From Sordaria brevicollis (taxonomy: Eukaryota > Ascomycota > Sordariomycetes > Sordariales > Sordariaceae), in assembly GCA_033439795.1 (NCBI GenBank), contig JAUTDP010000004.1:3906001-3970000 (forward strand): a DNA stretch of 64,000 nt, given 5' to 3'. This document shows, piece after piece, positions 35,601 through 45,866 of this stretch (within the stretch, counting starts at the first letter, position 1; each line of letters starts with the position of its first letter). Under the pieces are notes generated by a model. The model ran no database searches. It was not told the origin of the DNA and saw only the letters and a list, made by a program, of their open reading frames with translations. The position numbers were made by a program, and so were the translations under genes.

Positions 35601-36525
35601 CACCATCTCAGCAGAAAGCTCCTTCGAGACCTGTTCGAGGAACTGTGCGAGGACAACGCATACAAACATCTTGTATGTCGCTCGGCCCTGTTCGTGTCCA
35701 AGCTCGAGACAGAGCATTTGTCGGATGGCGACGCGTAATATCAGCCACATGGGGGCCCGTCTCCATGGTTTCTTTGCGTTGTCGAAGTTGACATCGTCAC
35801 GCACTCTCTTACGAAACCTAGGAGTGCTGGCAGGTTCCCCAATAGCCATCAACAGGGACATGAGCAGCTGAGAAATCAGCGCACAGTCAGCTGTGTCACG
35901 CGTCTCGATGACCGCGGTCTGCTTCTTCACAGCGCGCGCATTGAGAGCGTTCAGAGTCTCAATGCTGGCTTTCTCCAGGAAAAGTGCGAGACTCGTCCTG
36001 AACGAGTCGTCGTGGAACTCTGAAAACGGGATCTGAGCTGCGCGACCGGGGAAGTCCCACAAGAGGGCGTTCTTTGCTCCCAACACAGCCTCCAAGGATG
36101 GGGAGGCCTCGAAGGCTGTGAATACCACCGATTCACTAAAAGAGGATGTTAGTAACGTGGCCAACCTAGTGCACAGTGATGCTCGTCTCATGTCTGGGAG
36201 GCACTTACTTGGAGCTGGAACGGATGAGAAGGCCAGCATTTTGGCTTGCCACGTGCAAGATGAGTGTCTTGTCTCCAATGTCGCGGAACGCCTCCTCGAG
36301 TGATGCTTTACTGGGCATACCGTCGTGGTTGAGACTCCGACACTTTTCAAGGGAAGGAAGCAGAGAGTCCCATGGTCCACTGGGAGACTGTTGTCGCAGA
36401 AAATTACACGCTTTGATGGTACAGTCGACAAGGCTCCGGTTGAGCGTTTCTACAGGGTCGAGGTGGGATGTGGGTACCTTGGCCCCGAGGACCAGGTGAT
36501 GGTAGAGGTCCTGGTTCGAAGCCAT
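26618..36525 (-). CDS. Giant DUF6606-DUF3638-DUF3645 protein
   Basis: Seven exons: 36525..36209, 36135..35601, 35530..30206, 30147..29684, 29621..29177, 29114..27429 and 27370..26618, about 3,174 residues. All six introns are 58-73 bp, and every junction keeps frame. The start ATG at 36525 opens MASNQDLYHHLVLGAKVP, typical of the N-terminal DUF6606 region. The DUF3638 region begins near residue 2050 with LQLNMGKGKTSVITPM (spanning the exon 3/4 junction), continues CRLIVPKALLLQTAQ and RLGGLVGREI, and carries LDESD near 2186 with QLIYPSG after it. DUF3645 follows near 2360-2395 (VPFEAKGVPSANAEFGHPDV). The tail is acidic. GKGKTS plus DESD suggest a helicase-like NTP-binding core, although the classical GxxxxGK[ST] spacing is not met. 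Some databases name relatives ubiquitinyl hydrolase; I see no basis here to confirm that. Cellular role unknown. Confidence 0.92.
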
Positions 36526-38430
36526 GGCCACATGTGGACTGGCGTAGTGCTAGGTTATCTGAGTTAGCTCTCACCGACTTTGGTATTATTGACAATACTT
36601 CTGGAGCCGAATCAAGCCGGCAGATAAGGGAAGCTACACAATAAATATGTAATGTGCGGCGCGGGGGACTTACCGATATTTTGATTGTATGGTATCAACG
36701 GGTTTGAGCAATCCGGACAACTAACCCAGAGAGAGGCCCAAGTCGGAGCACAGTAGTCGGGGAAAAGAATTCCAAAGAACGATGCGATGACGGATATTTG
36801 AAAATCTTTTTGGGGTCAGATCTGGCTCAGAATTAAGGCCTTCGTCAGACAAATTAAGGGAAAGAGTGAAAAGAAGACAGGTCGAGGAGGGTGCTCGCCC
36901 GCTTTTGTGGTCAGTGGGACAGCCAACAACGGGCGGGTTTGGTGCCCACTTTGCTGGTCCTTCGAGTGTGGTGAAGAGAGAGACGGGGTAACAGAGCTGG
37001 CTGTGAATGTTGAAGGCCGTGGAGGGGGAAGGATTCGCACCTGGGGAGATGTATGCGTACAAGCAGTATTTCCTGGACGCGCACTTTGATGGTCCGTGCC
37101 AAGGCTTCGACCAAAAGTCCAAAGCCACCAAGCAAGCGTTTCGTAAATTACAACGCAAAAACGAACAGAGTGTACGAGCCGGTATTGCCTGGGCTGTCTG
37201 GGGACGGACTGAAAGATTGCGACAGGACGAAACTGGGCTTCGCGGTGATGGGATTGTGCGATCGAACAGAATGCTTCGTAGGGCGAGACAGAAGAGAAGT
37301 ATTGCCAGGGTGAGCGAATGAGCCAAAGAGCAAACCGGACGTGTCTTGTTCTCGTACGTGTTTTTTTCGATATTCGAGCGCCCGGTTTTTAGGCGAGGGC
37401 GAAGTGAAAGGCTGGACTCGATTACTCGCAGAAGTGACGGACGTAACTTTGCACCTTGGACGGTCCATTCACCGAGGGGTACCCAGCCGTGGAGGTTTCG
37501 ACAAACGCAATCCCGGCGCCTCGACAAGTTGACTGTTGCGGGGCGTCTGCAACGGACCGGGACGGTAGAGGTTTCGAATGCAGTGACAGCTGAAAATAAT
37601 TAGCAGCTGTGAGATATGCGATATCCTTTTGAAAACCGCAGGCATTCGTGGGCATGAAGGAGTAAAGTGTCGGTACCTACGTTACTTCAATCTCCCATGG
37701 CTTTTTCAACAGGATCAAAGTTTCGTCTGTCCGCGCTCATCCAGCCACCTGGACATACGGAATTGTGATGGGTGACCCAAAGCATTGGAACAGATGGCAG
37801 CCTACCAGTAGGCCAAAGGCAGCACCAGAAGAAAACTTGAGTGAAGGCAAGTGGGGGTGAAAGATTGGTGGAGAGAGAAGATGGGATGAAAACGGGGCCT
37901 AGATTCGCGACATGCCGCGCCGGCGCTTCAAGGTTGATCGTTGGAAATTCGGTACCTCTGCGTCTCCGTCACAGGGCAGGCCGCCTGAGGTTCGCATTTG
38001 CACTTTGATGGTATCAGTTACCCAGTAGAGGTGGCCTTGCGAGAAATCAATGGTCGCGGACTTTTGGCTGGGCTGTACTCGGGGCCACACTCTGGGCAGC
38101 AATGCACGACAGCCCAGGAAAAGATACCTCTATGATCAATGGGAGGATTGAAGTTCGGGGTTAGTTGAATTTGGGAAGAGGACAACCGACGAGAACCAAC
38201 GAGATTTGATTTGTGCATGGTCGAAAAAAAGGCAGGCACGCAGATGCGAGTCCAGTCCATCAAGTGACGTTGGGTTGCCTGCCGGGCGGCTGCTGCAGTG
38301 ACGGCAGCGCCCCCGCGCCCGCAAACGCGCCCGGCGGTGCGTTAGAAGCATGGGCTCAATAGGGAAAGGGAACCGCAGCCCTTGACATTGGTGGCCGGAC
38401 TGCGGGTGGTACTTGTCGGAGCGGGAGGCC
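36526..38430. other. Long region without a supported gene
   Basis: Promoter of the giant gene plus about 1.5 kb more. A 268-codon frame at 36721-37527 (minus) starts at a TTG, has no domain and overlaps other frames, so I do not call it. No RNA gene recognised. Confidence 0.45.
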
Positions 38431-38481
38431 TACCGCAATTGCTCATTCAACTGGGTTTTATCCTTCCCTCTTACAGCCTAG
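38431..38481 (+). repeat. Inverted-repeat arm 1
   Basis: Begins TACCGCAATTGCTCATTCAA and ends in CCTAG; its reverse complement reappears at 38664..38714. Confidence 0.85.
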
Positions 38482-38663
38482 CATATATCGTGCATATCGT
38501 GGGGTCACTTCAGAAATGGGACGCCGTCATGGCCAAGAGGTCTTAGCGAGCCACTCAAAACCTGACGAACAAGCTCGCATGCAAGTGCTAGTGGCGGCTC
38601 AGGCGGATGGCAGAGTGGTGCAGCAGTTCTAAACTACTGCTGGCCTAGTCTTGTCCGATTACA

Positions 38664-38714
38664 CTAGGCTTGAAGAGGGAAGGATAAAACCCAGTTGAAT
38701 GAGCAGATGCGGTA
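38664..38714 (-). repeat. Inverted-repeat arm 2
   Basis: Begins CTAGGCTTGAAGAGGGAAGG and ends GATGCGGTA; reverse complement of arm 1 with only a few mismatches, near both ends. Confidence 0.85.
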
Positions 38715-39515
38715 TGTCGTACTGCGCCTCTAAAAGATGCCCCGAGATTGGCACAACAACGGGACCGAAGTGGAAGTGGCTGCGACCGGGCTGCAAGAGG
38801 CCCGATCGCGACCAGCCTGACCGGCCCCACCCCGCCCTACGGGTCCCGCTAATACCCCGCAAATGCGGGTATTTTGGAGTAGGGTCCCGGGAACACGGGC
38901 TTCTCATTCGCCTGTCACCTGCATGTCGCTTGTCCAAAAGTCGGATTGCCGGGAGTTTCTGCCTTCTCAGCTTCTGGATCCCGTCGTCAAGCTCATGACA
39001 GCGTCGCTAGGCATCTTTCCAACACCACAAATCATACCTATACTATCGCCTCGTATCTTCGTTTGTACCCCCTGCGAGTCCTTCTACCTTGTCTTTCTTC
39101 TTCCTTTTTTTTTTTCCCTTGGCCGTCTGGTAAAATACTTTCACCCATCTTTCCTCTGGGTGGTCTTCGATGCGGCGCAGCTCTTGACCTCACTGTCGGC
39201 CGAATAAGGCGCTGTGGAGTTGAACGATCGCTGACCTCATGGATCTCGGAGGCGTTGAACTTGGGAGGACGAGCTACTGTCGCTTGCACCGGGCATGGAG
39301 GTTTTGATGTTTGATCTTGATGGATAGGAATACTCTTCCCAGACTGATATTGAGGATTTAAAGATACGCCTTCCGAGAGGCAAGGCCCTCTATGTTGAGG
39401 GGCCACAAGAATCGCGTAGGCACTTCATAAATTATGAAGCAAAATTGTATCAGAAACGGAAATTGATAATGTCAAAGGGGACAAAGCAACACTCGTCGAG
39501 TGGTTGGCCCGTTCT
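38715..39515. other. GC-rich hairpin patch and 3' region of the monooxygenase gene
   Basis: At about 38820-38900 the sequence is unusually GC-rich with short G- and C-triplet words and a hairpin AATACC-CCGC/GCGGGTATT. The remainder is plain intergenic sequence with a T run near 39105. No gene seen. Confidence 0.45.
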
Positions 39516-41579
39516 TCAAGCACCAATCTCCCCGTTGTACTTCTCCGCGTACTCGCTAACAATATCCTTGTAGTCCTCGAGTCCATACGGCTCCGTCATC
39601 TCCGCAAACCAGTTTCTCTTCCGGTGAATCCTCAACCCCAAATCACCAAGCATCAAGTCGATATACGGCAACGCATCAAAGATAAAGTCGGGAAATTGAT
39701 GTCCATGGCCCGCCGGATACCGCCACTTTCCGAAACGCGCCTGGAGAACCGCCTCGTACCTCACCTGCTCCACCGTCTTTCCCTTCTCGGCAACATTCTC
39801 GGCCTTGAGCTTCGCCTTGCCACCAAGCAAGGATTGTCCCGACGGCATCACACTCGGTGGCAGCTTATCGTCGAGAAACGCGCAGATCCAGAGTGCCTGT
39901 GGATACATCGACAGCCCAGAAGAGAAGCTGGAGAAGTAGCCGATGAAAGCGATATCCCGTGTCATCAAGAACCGCGGCGACGGAGGTACCATGAACCGGT
40001 AAAGAGTCCAGGGAGTTAGGCGTGCCTGCTGGGGATTGACCCCATCGCTCGTTGACAGGCCTTCTGTCTCCGGCATGGGCTTGTACCTCTTGTTGATGAC
40101 TGGTTGGTTCCTGAGTCGAGGAAATCTTGAGAGAATCTCCTGATCTGCTCGTGCAATGATATTGTCGTGGAACAGAGGCTCGGCGTCATTATTGTCTGGG
40201 AGATGAGGCAGACCCAACTCCTTCTCTATGCCCTCAGGGAGAAACTTCATAGGCGGTACATGCTTCCACCCTGTGACGCAACACAAACCATCGGTAGCCA
40301 GCTTAGAGCCGTTAGACAGATGGACCATGTTCGGTGACAACTTCGTTATGTCGGCAATGTGGATTTTGACGGTGCCTTGGCGAATGAGCTCAAAGAAATC
40401 CGTGGGAAAGTTGAGGATGGAAAAGCTGGATGCGACAAACATGGCCGGCGACCATGCCTCGAGCTTCTTGGTTTCCGGGTGGGAGCTGTACTTGTTTATC
40501 GTCTTGACGTCGTTGCCCAAAGCCCACCAGAAAGCATTGGTTATCGCTCTTCCAATGACGGTTCCATGCCAGAATCGCCGTATTAGCGAGTAACCATCAG
40601 CCGCGCCCCAGATGCATGGCGAGAACCATGTCATGATGCGAGTATCTGGTTTCATATCAACCTGTGTTAGCGTGCCACACGCACTTGGTGTCAATATCCG
40701 TACTTCGACTTACGAACCAACGCCTCTATCCACAACTTGAAAGGAGTCACAAACGACGGCGTCATCCAAGCCGGTCCATGCCCGCTCTCTATGTGTATCC
40801 AAATCAGTCAGTCAGTCCAGCCAGCTAACATCCCCTCTTCTTCTAGTTGTTTCTCTGTTCAGCTTACCTCGAATAACCCAATCAACCTTGATCCCCTTCA
40901 ACGCATACGCATACACCGCATCCCACGCCGACTTCGTCCCTCCAAACACCGTAATCGCATTCGTTCGCTCTCCATTCAACGTCGCCTCCTCGTACTTCTT
41001 CAACTCCTTACTATGGAACAACGGCGCCCCAAATTCCTCTTGGCCGTTAAAATCCGGCAAAAATGCCTCCGACGTCAGCCCAGTAGCCAACACCAGCTTC
41101 TTCGCAAACACTTTCTTGTTCTCTCCGGAAGGACACTCAACAGTCAACACCCACCCTCCATCTTGTCCGTCCAAGTGCTCGGCCTCAACCACCATATGCC
41201 TCAGCCGGATCTTGTCCTTGATCCCAAACGCCTCGGCAAAGCTGGTCAAGTACTTGTGCATTACCTCGCCAGACATGTACTCGCCGGGTTGGACGCCGAA
41301 GACCTCGGGTGACATGGGATAGTCAAGGTACTCGTAGGTTCCTTTGAGGTTGTTGGTACGCAGGCCGTCGTAGAGCCGTTCCTCGGCCCAGACGCCGCCG
41401 ATAGACGAGGCTTTGTCGAAGATGGCGAGGGAGTGGGTGGGGTGGAGTTGGTGGTAGGTTTTGGCCATGGCTAGGCCGAAGAGGCCTTTGGAAGAGAGCT
41501 GTTAGTGAACGGATCAAACGTGGGTAGGGGACAAGGACTTACCTGAGCCGATGATGACCAGGTCGAATGTTTCCTCCAT
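39516..41579 (-). CDS. FMO-like FAD-dependent monooxygenase
   Basis: Four exons: 41579..41543, 41485..40868, 40788..40714 and 40645..39516, about 619 residues. Introns have GTAAGT or GTAAGC donors; for the last one I chose acceptor CCAG at 40646 over the upstream ACAG because only that keeps phase with the strong donor and yields TRIMTWFSPCIWG. The FAD-binding glycine motif GSGLFG is at residues 11-16 (split by intron 1), followed by the GGVW turn after FDKASSI. A second nucleotide-binding motif, VFGGTKSAWDA, lies near 193-203, suiting NADPH. Related enzymes are flavin-containing or Baeyer-Villiger-type monooxygenases that oxidise small molecules. The substrate is unknown and no biosynthetic backbone gene sits nearby. 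The C-terminal half (TWFSPCIWG; YFSSFSSGLSMYPQALW) matches an uncharacterised fungal subgroup. Confidence 0.85.
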
Positions 41580-42623
41580 GCTTGCTTGATTGATGGTCGC
41601 GTAACTATTCAGCCAGCTATTTCCGGGTTCGTGGTCCGTAAGGTGCTGTCCAGCGACACAGCAAGACCAAAGGGACGGATTGTGTTCTTCAGTGTCTGGA
41701 TCAAGGGCTGTCCCCGCATCTTATCATGACTGAAATCATCATACCGACTTTCAAGGATCCAGCCCCGACGATCGCTTACCTACTCGGTAAGACACCAAGA
41801 CGCATTCTTGACATTCACATGGTCCTTTACTACCTATGAAAGACACTGATTCGTGATATTTTTCCCGTGTCGCGTCGCTATATGAGGTGACACCGCATGC
41901 TGACATGCTTCATATCCGAAACCTTGCCGGGCTCCGTCGCCGAACTCGCTCGAAAGCTGTCTATCAGAAAGTATGAACAATGAGATGTAGTTTCCAAATT
42001 TCCGTTTTCTCGTCCGGAGAAGTACCTTTAGGTGAGCTTTTCATGTTGGGACGCATTCAAAACCACCCTGGTAGATGACATGAAATGTTGTGGTGAGGAA
42101 GTTCAACCCTTTCTACCCATTATCAATCCTTACGCCCTCCTCAAGTACGGTTCCTGCATTGGCGTCACATGCAAGTAACCCTGCAGCGCCCGTGTAACTC
42201 TGTGTCAATACAAAGCACATCCTCATCGGCAGTCATGCGCATGCGTTAACTCCGACAAATTTATCGCCTGGCTGCTGCCAGTGTTATGAGAGACTCTATC
42301 TGGGAAATAACATCTCCATGGCAGTCGAAGGGAACAGGAACGAAATACCTAGCTAAAGATTAAATCGGGTTTCGCACCCATTTTTCTAACCATCGCCTGC
42401 TACCAATTTCCTTCCCGACAATGGAACCTCCAGTTAACCCAGCCGGGCCCCTCTACCGATCCCGTAATCATGATGTTTCCTCTCAGCTTCCGCAACCCTA
42501 ACCATCACCCAAACCCCTTTCCCTTCCCCCACACCCTTTACAGCCTCCACGGTCAATCCCTTCCACCATAAATCCCTCCCACCGTCAATACACTTCTCTC
42601 AAACCCTCTATTAATCTCTACCC
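41580..42623. other. Intergenic region
   Basis: Upstream of the monooxygenase gene. Pyrimidine-rich with CCC and ACCC words toward 42480-42620. No gene seen. Confidence 0.45.
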
Positions 42624-43033
42624 TCAGTCCCCCCGGGGTCTCATCTTCTCCCCCTTTTTACGCAGTACCTCGGAACTCTCATGAAGATCCTTCGTCAACC
42701 TTCTCGTCTCCCGTTTAATCCGCGCTTGCACCTCCCTCGAGACTTCCATTGCTCTTTGCAACGTTTGTAGCTCGGCGAGTTCTGCGGGTGTCAGCTGTCT
42801 ACCTATAGTAGGCTGCTGCTGCTGATGGCTTATGCTTAACTGCCGTTGGTGGCGGAGATATCATCACTGGGGTGTCGCTGGATGATCGCTGCCAGAGCGG
42901 ACATTTTGGAGGATAGTGTTTCGAGAGAGTCTGTGGGCGTTGGGAGGAGGTCGGGGGGGAGCTGTATGGGGTTTGGTTGTGGTGGTTCCTGGGGGCTTTG
43001 TTGGTTTGCGGTTGAGGTGGTAGTGGTGGGCAT
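42624..43033 (-). CDS. Small coiled-coil protein, function unknown
   Basis: Two exons, 43033..42868 and 42802..42624, give 114 residues. The intron (42803..42867, 65 bp) has donor GTGATG and acceptor CTATAG; both are weaker than elsewhere, but the join restores one frame reading IIQRHPSRQLTPAELAELQ. The first ~35 residues are Thr/Pro/Gln-rich. A helix then runs from DSLETLSSKMSALAAII through LTPAELAELQTLQRAMEV, ARIKRETRRLTKDLHE to SSEVLRKKGEK with heptad-like Leu/Ile/Val spacing. The size and shape suit a subunit of a larger complex, but I cannot name it. Without the intron the first exon would stop after about 65 residues. Confidence 0.5.
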
Positions 43034-44057
43034 TGTGGGTGTCGTTTTTTGGGTGTGCAATTGGGTTTTCTCGAGATTGAGAGGGGTAGGAGTGGTGTAG
43101 GTCGGGTGAAAGGTGTTGATCAGATAGTGAAAGGGTTTGAATTGGAGTGCATGCCCCTGATGTGGTGAGCGAGGGGGGTCTGGAGAGGGGTACGGGATGG
43201 ATACAAATACCTACACATCTAGGAACCGATGGGCGTCGTTTTACGTAGTTGACTCACGAGCGTAGACTTGTTTGTTGGCTAGACGGGCAATTGTTGGTTT
43301 TGTTGCAAACAGATGTTGATGTCGAGAGACTCAATAAGACATCATGATGCCTTAAGCCGAGACGGGAGAGCAGCAGGAGGCCTGTCAACCAGGAATGCCA
43401 AAGTTTGTGCACCTTAAACGCTTTCTGTCAAGTTGATGTACCGACTTTGTACATGCAAATCTTTGCCAATCTCTCAGAACTCGGATAAGAAAAAGCCACT
43501 TATATCCCTAAAAATCTCATCAGAAATTGAGATCGATCCGACTGTTGACAGGACGGGAATTTGAACATGGTCAAGCCGAGAGAAAACAACCCCACACAGT
43601 GAGCGGAAGAAAACTAAAAGTCTCGGAACCCTTGTCGTGGTACCTGAATTGAATTACTACCCAATTGGGACGAACGCAAGCCTGTGATTGGATCATCGTC
43701 CGAAGTTCTTGGCACGAAGCCGCGAACAGGTTCATCTGGAAGACCAAATTCAGCGCCTTGTTCAGTACTCCAGAAACTCAAAAATGTGAAATTGAGCTTG
43801 AAGCTTGTAAGGCCTCGTGCTGACGAACCCGGAGATACCCAACTTTATATCCATGCTAGGACTAGTTACCGTGGTCGCTCGGATTGAGGCAAGAAGATAT
43901 CTCTTTGAGCATATCCCAGATGTTAAAAGGTATACAATATCTAGAGTGGGCCCTGTTTCTCGTGAAATAAGTTCATGGACACTCATTGATAAAATATCCC
44001 ATCCTAATGAAATAAAAAGTTGGAGGTCATGGTTTACTTGATGAAATTGTATGTCTT
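43034..44057. other. Intergenic region
   Basis: Upstream of the small coiled-coil gene and downstream of the glycosyltransferase gene. Short frames at 43684-44215 have no recognisable content. Confidence 0.45.
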
Positions 44058-45866
44058 CTACCTCTGTCGTCTTTTTGTTTGATATAAGATTGCCATAAGA
44101 TTTGTCGTTGCCAGAAATGGTGGAGGACATGGTGAGTGTTCTTCTCCCACCAACGTCGATTCGGCGCTAAATTGCTGTAGGCTTGGCGCCATCTCCAAAC
44201 TTCCGTATCCGTCAATCTGGCTTAATATCATTCTCGCGGCAACTTCCCTTCCCACTTCCTGCCCTCCGCAGACTTTAGCCAACTCCTTGGCCCTTCCTGC
44301 ATAGACCGGCCATTTTTCACCGACCACGACATCGATGAGACCATCTGCCAGCTCCTTCGTATCGCATAGCTTGCCGCTGTTTTCCGATGCAGCGGAGGCC
44401 AAGCGGTTTCCCCAGCGCCCGATGCCAAGGAATTCCGCTCGACGGGCAAAATCATAACAGTCCATCCATGGAGGGAGGATCACTTGTGGGATACCGGCGC
44501 TGTTGAAAGGGGAGGGTGATCGCGGTTAGAACAAACGGAAAGGTTGAGGTAGGGATTTGATAGAGAGGAGGACTTACCAGACGGTTTCTAGAAAAGAATT
44601 AGCTCCTCCGTGGTGAACGGCGCAGACCAGGTTACTGCTTTGTAGTATGGCTGTTGGCTCGGCTTGGAACCAGTTCACTATTCGTACGTCGCCAGACTCA
44701 ATATCTGGACCAAGAATGGAGTAGATGGGTGACTCCTCTTGACTGTCCTTCCCAAAGCCGGGCACCTTCCACAGAATTTTCAGCCCTCTCAGTCTTGTAT
44801 CCGTGTCTCTCCGCAGTGTCCCATTTGCCACATCCAACAATATCTTCAACGCCTGTGCCATATCCCTCTGTCCAGCCTCATCGAATACGACATGCGTGCC
44901 CAAGTTGACATACACCGTCATCCCGCCTTGGCTCAACCAACTAGACAACTCCGGGTCCGCCTCCTCCAGCGGCTTTGCAGGCCTGATCATCGGTCCACAT
45001 GGAATGATATGTCGTGGAATGACCCTTAATGGGAACTCAATCTCCGGTAGGTTGGCGACGAGAAACTTGACGTGCATTCTACCAGGGCGAAGACTGAGGT
45101 CATTCAACGTGGTGACTTGTCCTTTCCTACCGGTGTGCAGCGCAAGATGTCGTTGAATGGAGCGGCGGTTGCTATCAAGGAAGGCGGCAACGATAATGGT
45201 GAACAGAATTAGATAGATATTCCATGGGATGTAGAGCAAAGGGACAGGAAATGGGTAGGCCTTCCCAATGCAAGGGTACTTCCAGAGGGCTTGGGCGCGG
45301 GGCTGGAAGGGCATGGCAAAGTCCTTAATAGTGTTGGGGGAGAGAATCACGTATCTGAAGCTGTTTGGATGTTGGTCTCCCTGGTCGAGATAGCGGAGGG
45401 CCGTCAAAGCGGGAGAGAAGGCCGGGTCGACGGCGACAATGAACGGTCGAACGTTCGTGATAATCTCGACGATAGCTGAGAAGATCTCGACAAACTCAGG
45501 TCCTAGCCACGGAAGTGTTACCCGCAATAGGAGGCGCATACGTCGGATGGCGCGGATGAGGCCGATGCGTGCTTGGTTCATGTTGACCCGGTCCAGGGCA
45601 ATCTCGGGTCGGAGCCAAGCGGACACCATGTCGATGCCCGGAATGGTGTGGAAGATGATGGGACGAGCAAGCGGTTTGTCATGCTTGGCATATTGGTAGG
45701 TAGAGAGGACAGACTTGTGGATGGCGGGGAATGAAGCAAAGTGGACTTCAACATCTTCGTCAGGGAGTGTAAGGAGAGCGTAGCTGGTGGCTAGAAACAC
45801 ATTGGCTTGACCATGCTCGGAGTTGGTAAGGAGTAGGACGCGTTTGGGAGACGAAAGTGATCCCAT
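44058..45866 (-). CDS. UDP-glycosyltransferase, UGT/GT1 type
   Basis: Two exons, 45866..44578 and 44499..44058, give about 576 residues; intron donor GTAAGT, branch TTCTAACC, acceptor CAACAG, joined frame FLETVCAGIPQVILPP. The start MGSLSSPKRVLLLTNSEHGQ with the early HGQ is typical of the acceptor-side Rossmann domain. The donor-binding signature is near 418-445: VHHGGANSFLE, CAGIPQVILPPWMD, DFARRAEFLG, corresponding to the UGT motif with HGG, N-S and a closing Asp. A hydrophobic stretch (PLLYIPWNIYLILFTIIVAAFLD, about 222-244) may tether it to membrane. Family enzymes move a sugar from a UDP-sugar to a lipophilic acceptor such as a sterol or secondary metabolite. The last ~40 residues after LSQIDGYG are unlike the family and may include an unrecognised splice. 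Confidence 0.87.

Larger units (their letters stand above)
38431..38714. mobile_element. Fold-back element: two 51-bp inverted arms around a tRNA-like core
   Basis: Arm 1 (38431..38481) and arm 2 (38664..38714) are near-perfect reverse complements, sharing a 33-base identical core (about 38440-38472 and 38673-38705), with a few changes at the edges. The 182-bp middle contains TGGCAGAGTGG near 38608-38618, an exact Pol III box A match, and two hairpins: AGCAGT/ACTGCT and GCCTAGT/ACTAGGC. No transposase frame fits inside. A MITE-like or fold-back element is the simplest reading; no target-site duplication was confirmed. Confidence 0.55.

Noticed and set aside
36721..37527. 268-codon open frame on the minus strand
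   Set aside because: Starts at TTG, low-information Ser/Pro/Leu/Arg-rich composition, no motif, overlaps several other open frames in a GC-rich stretch.
43550..43590. Box-B-like TGTTCAAATTCCC on the minus strand
   Set aside because: Several mismatches to the Pol III consensus and no box A or clover-leaf partner.
39516..45866. Secondary-metabolite gene cluster
   Set aside because: Monooxygenase and glycosyltransferase lie close together, but no polyketide, peptide or terpene synthase and no pathway regulator is present.
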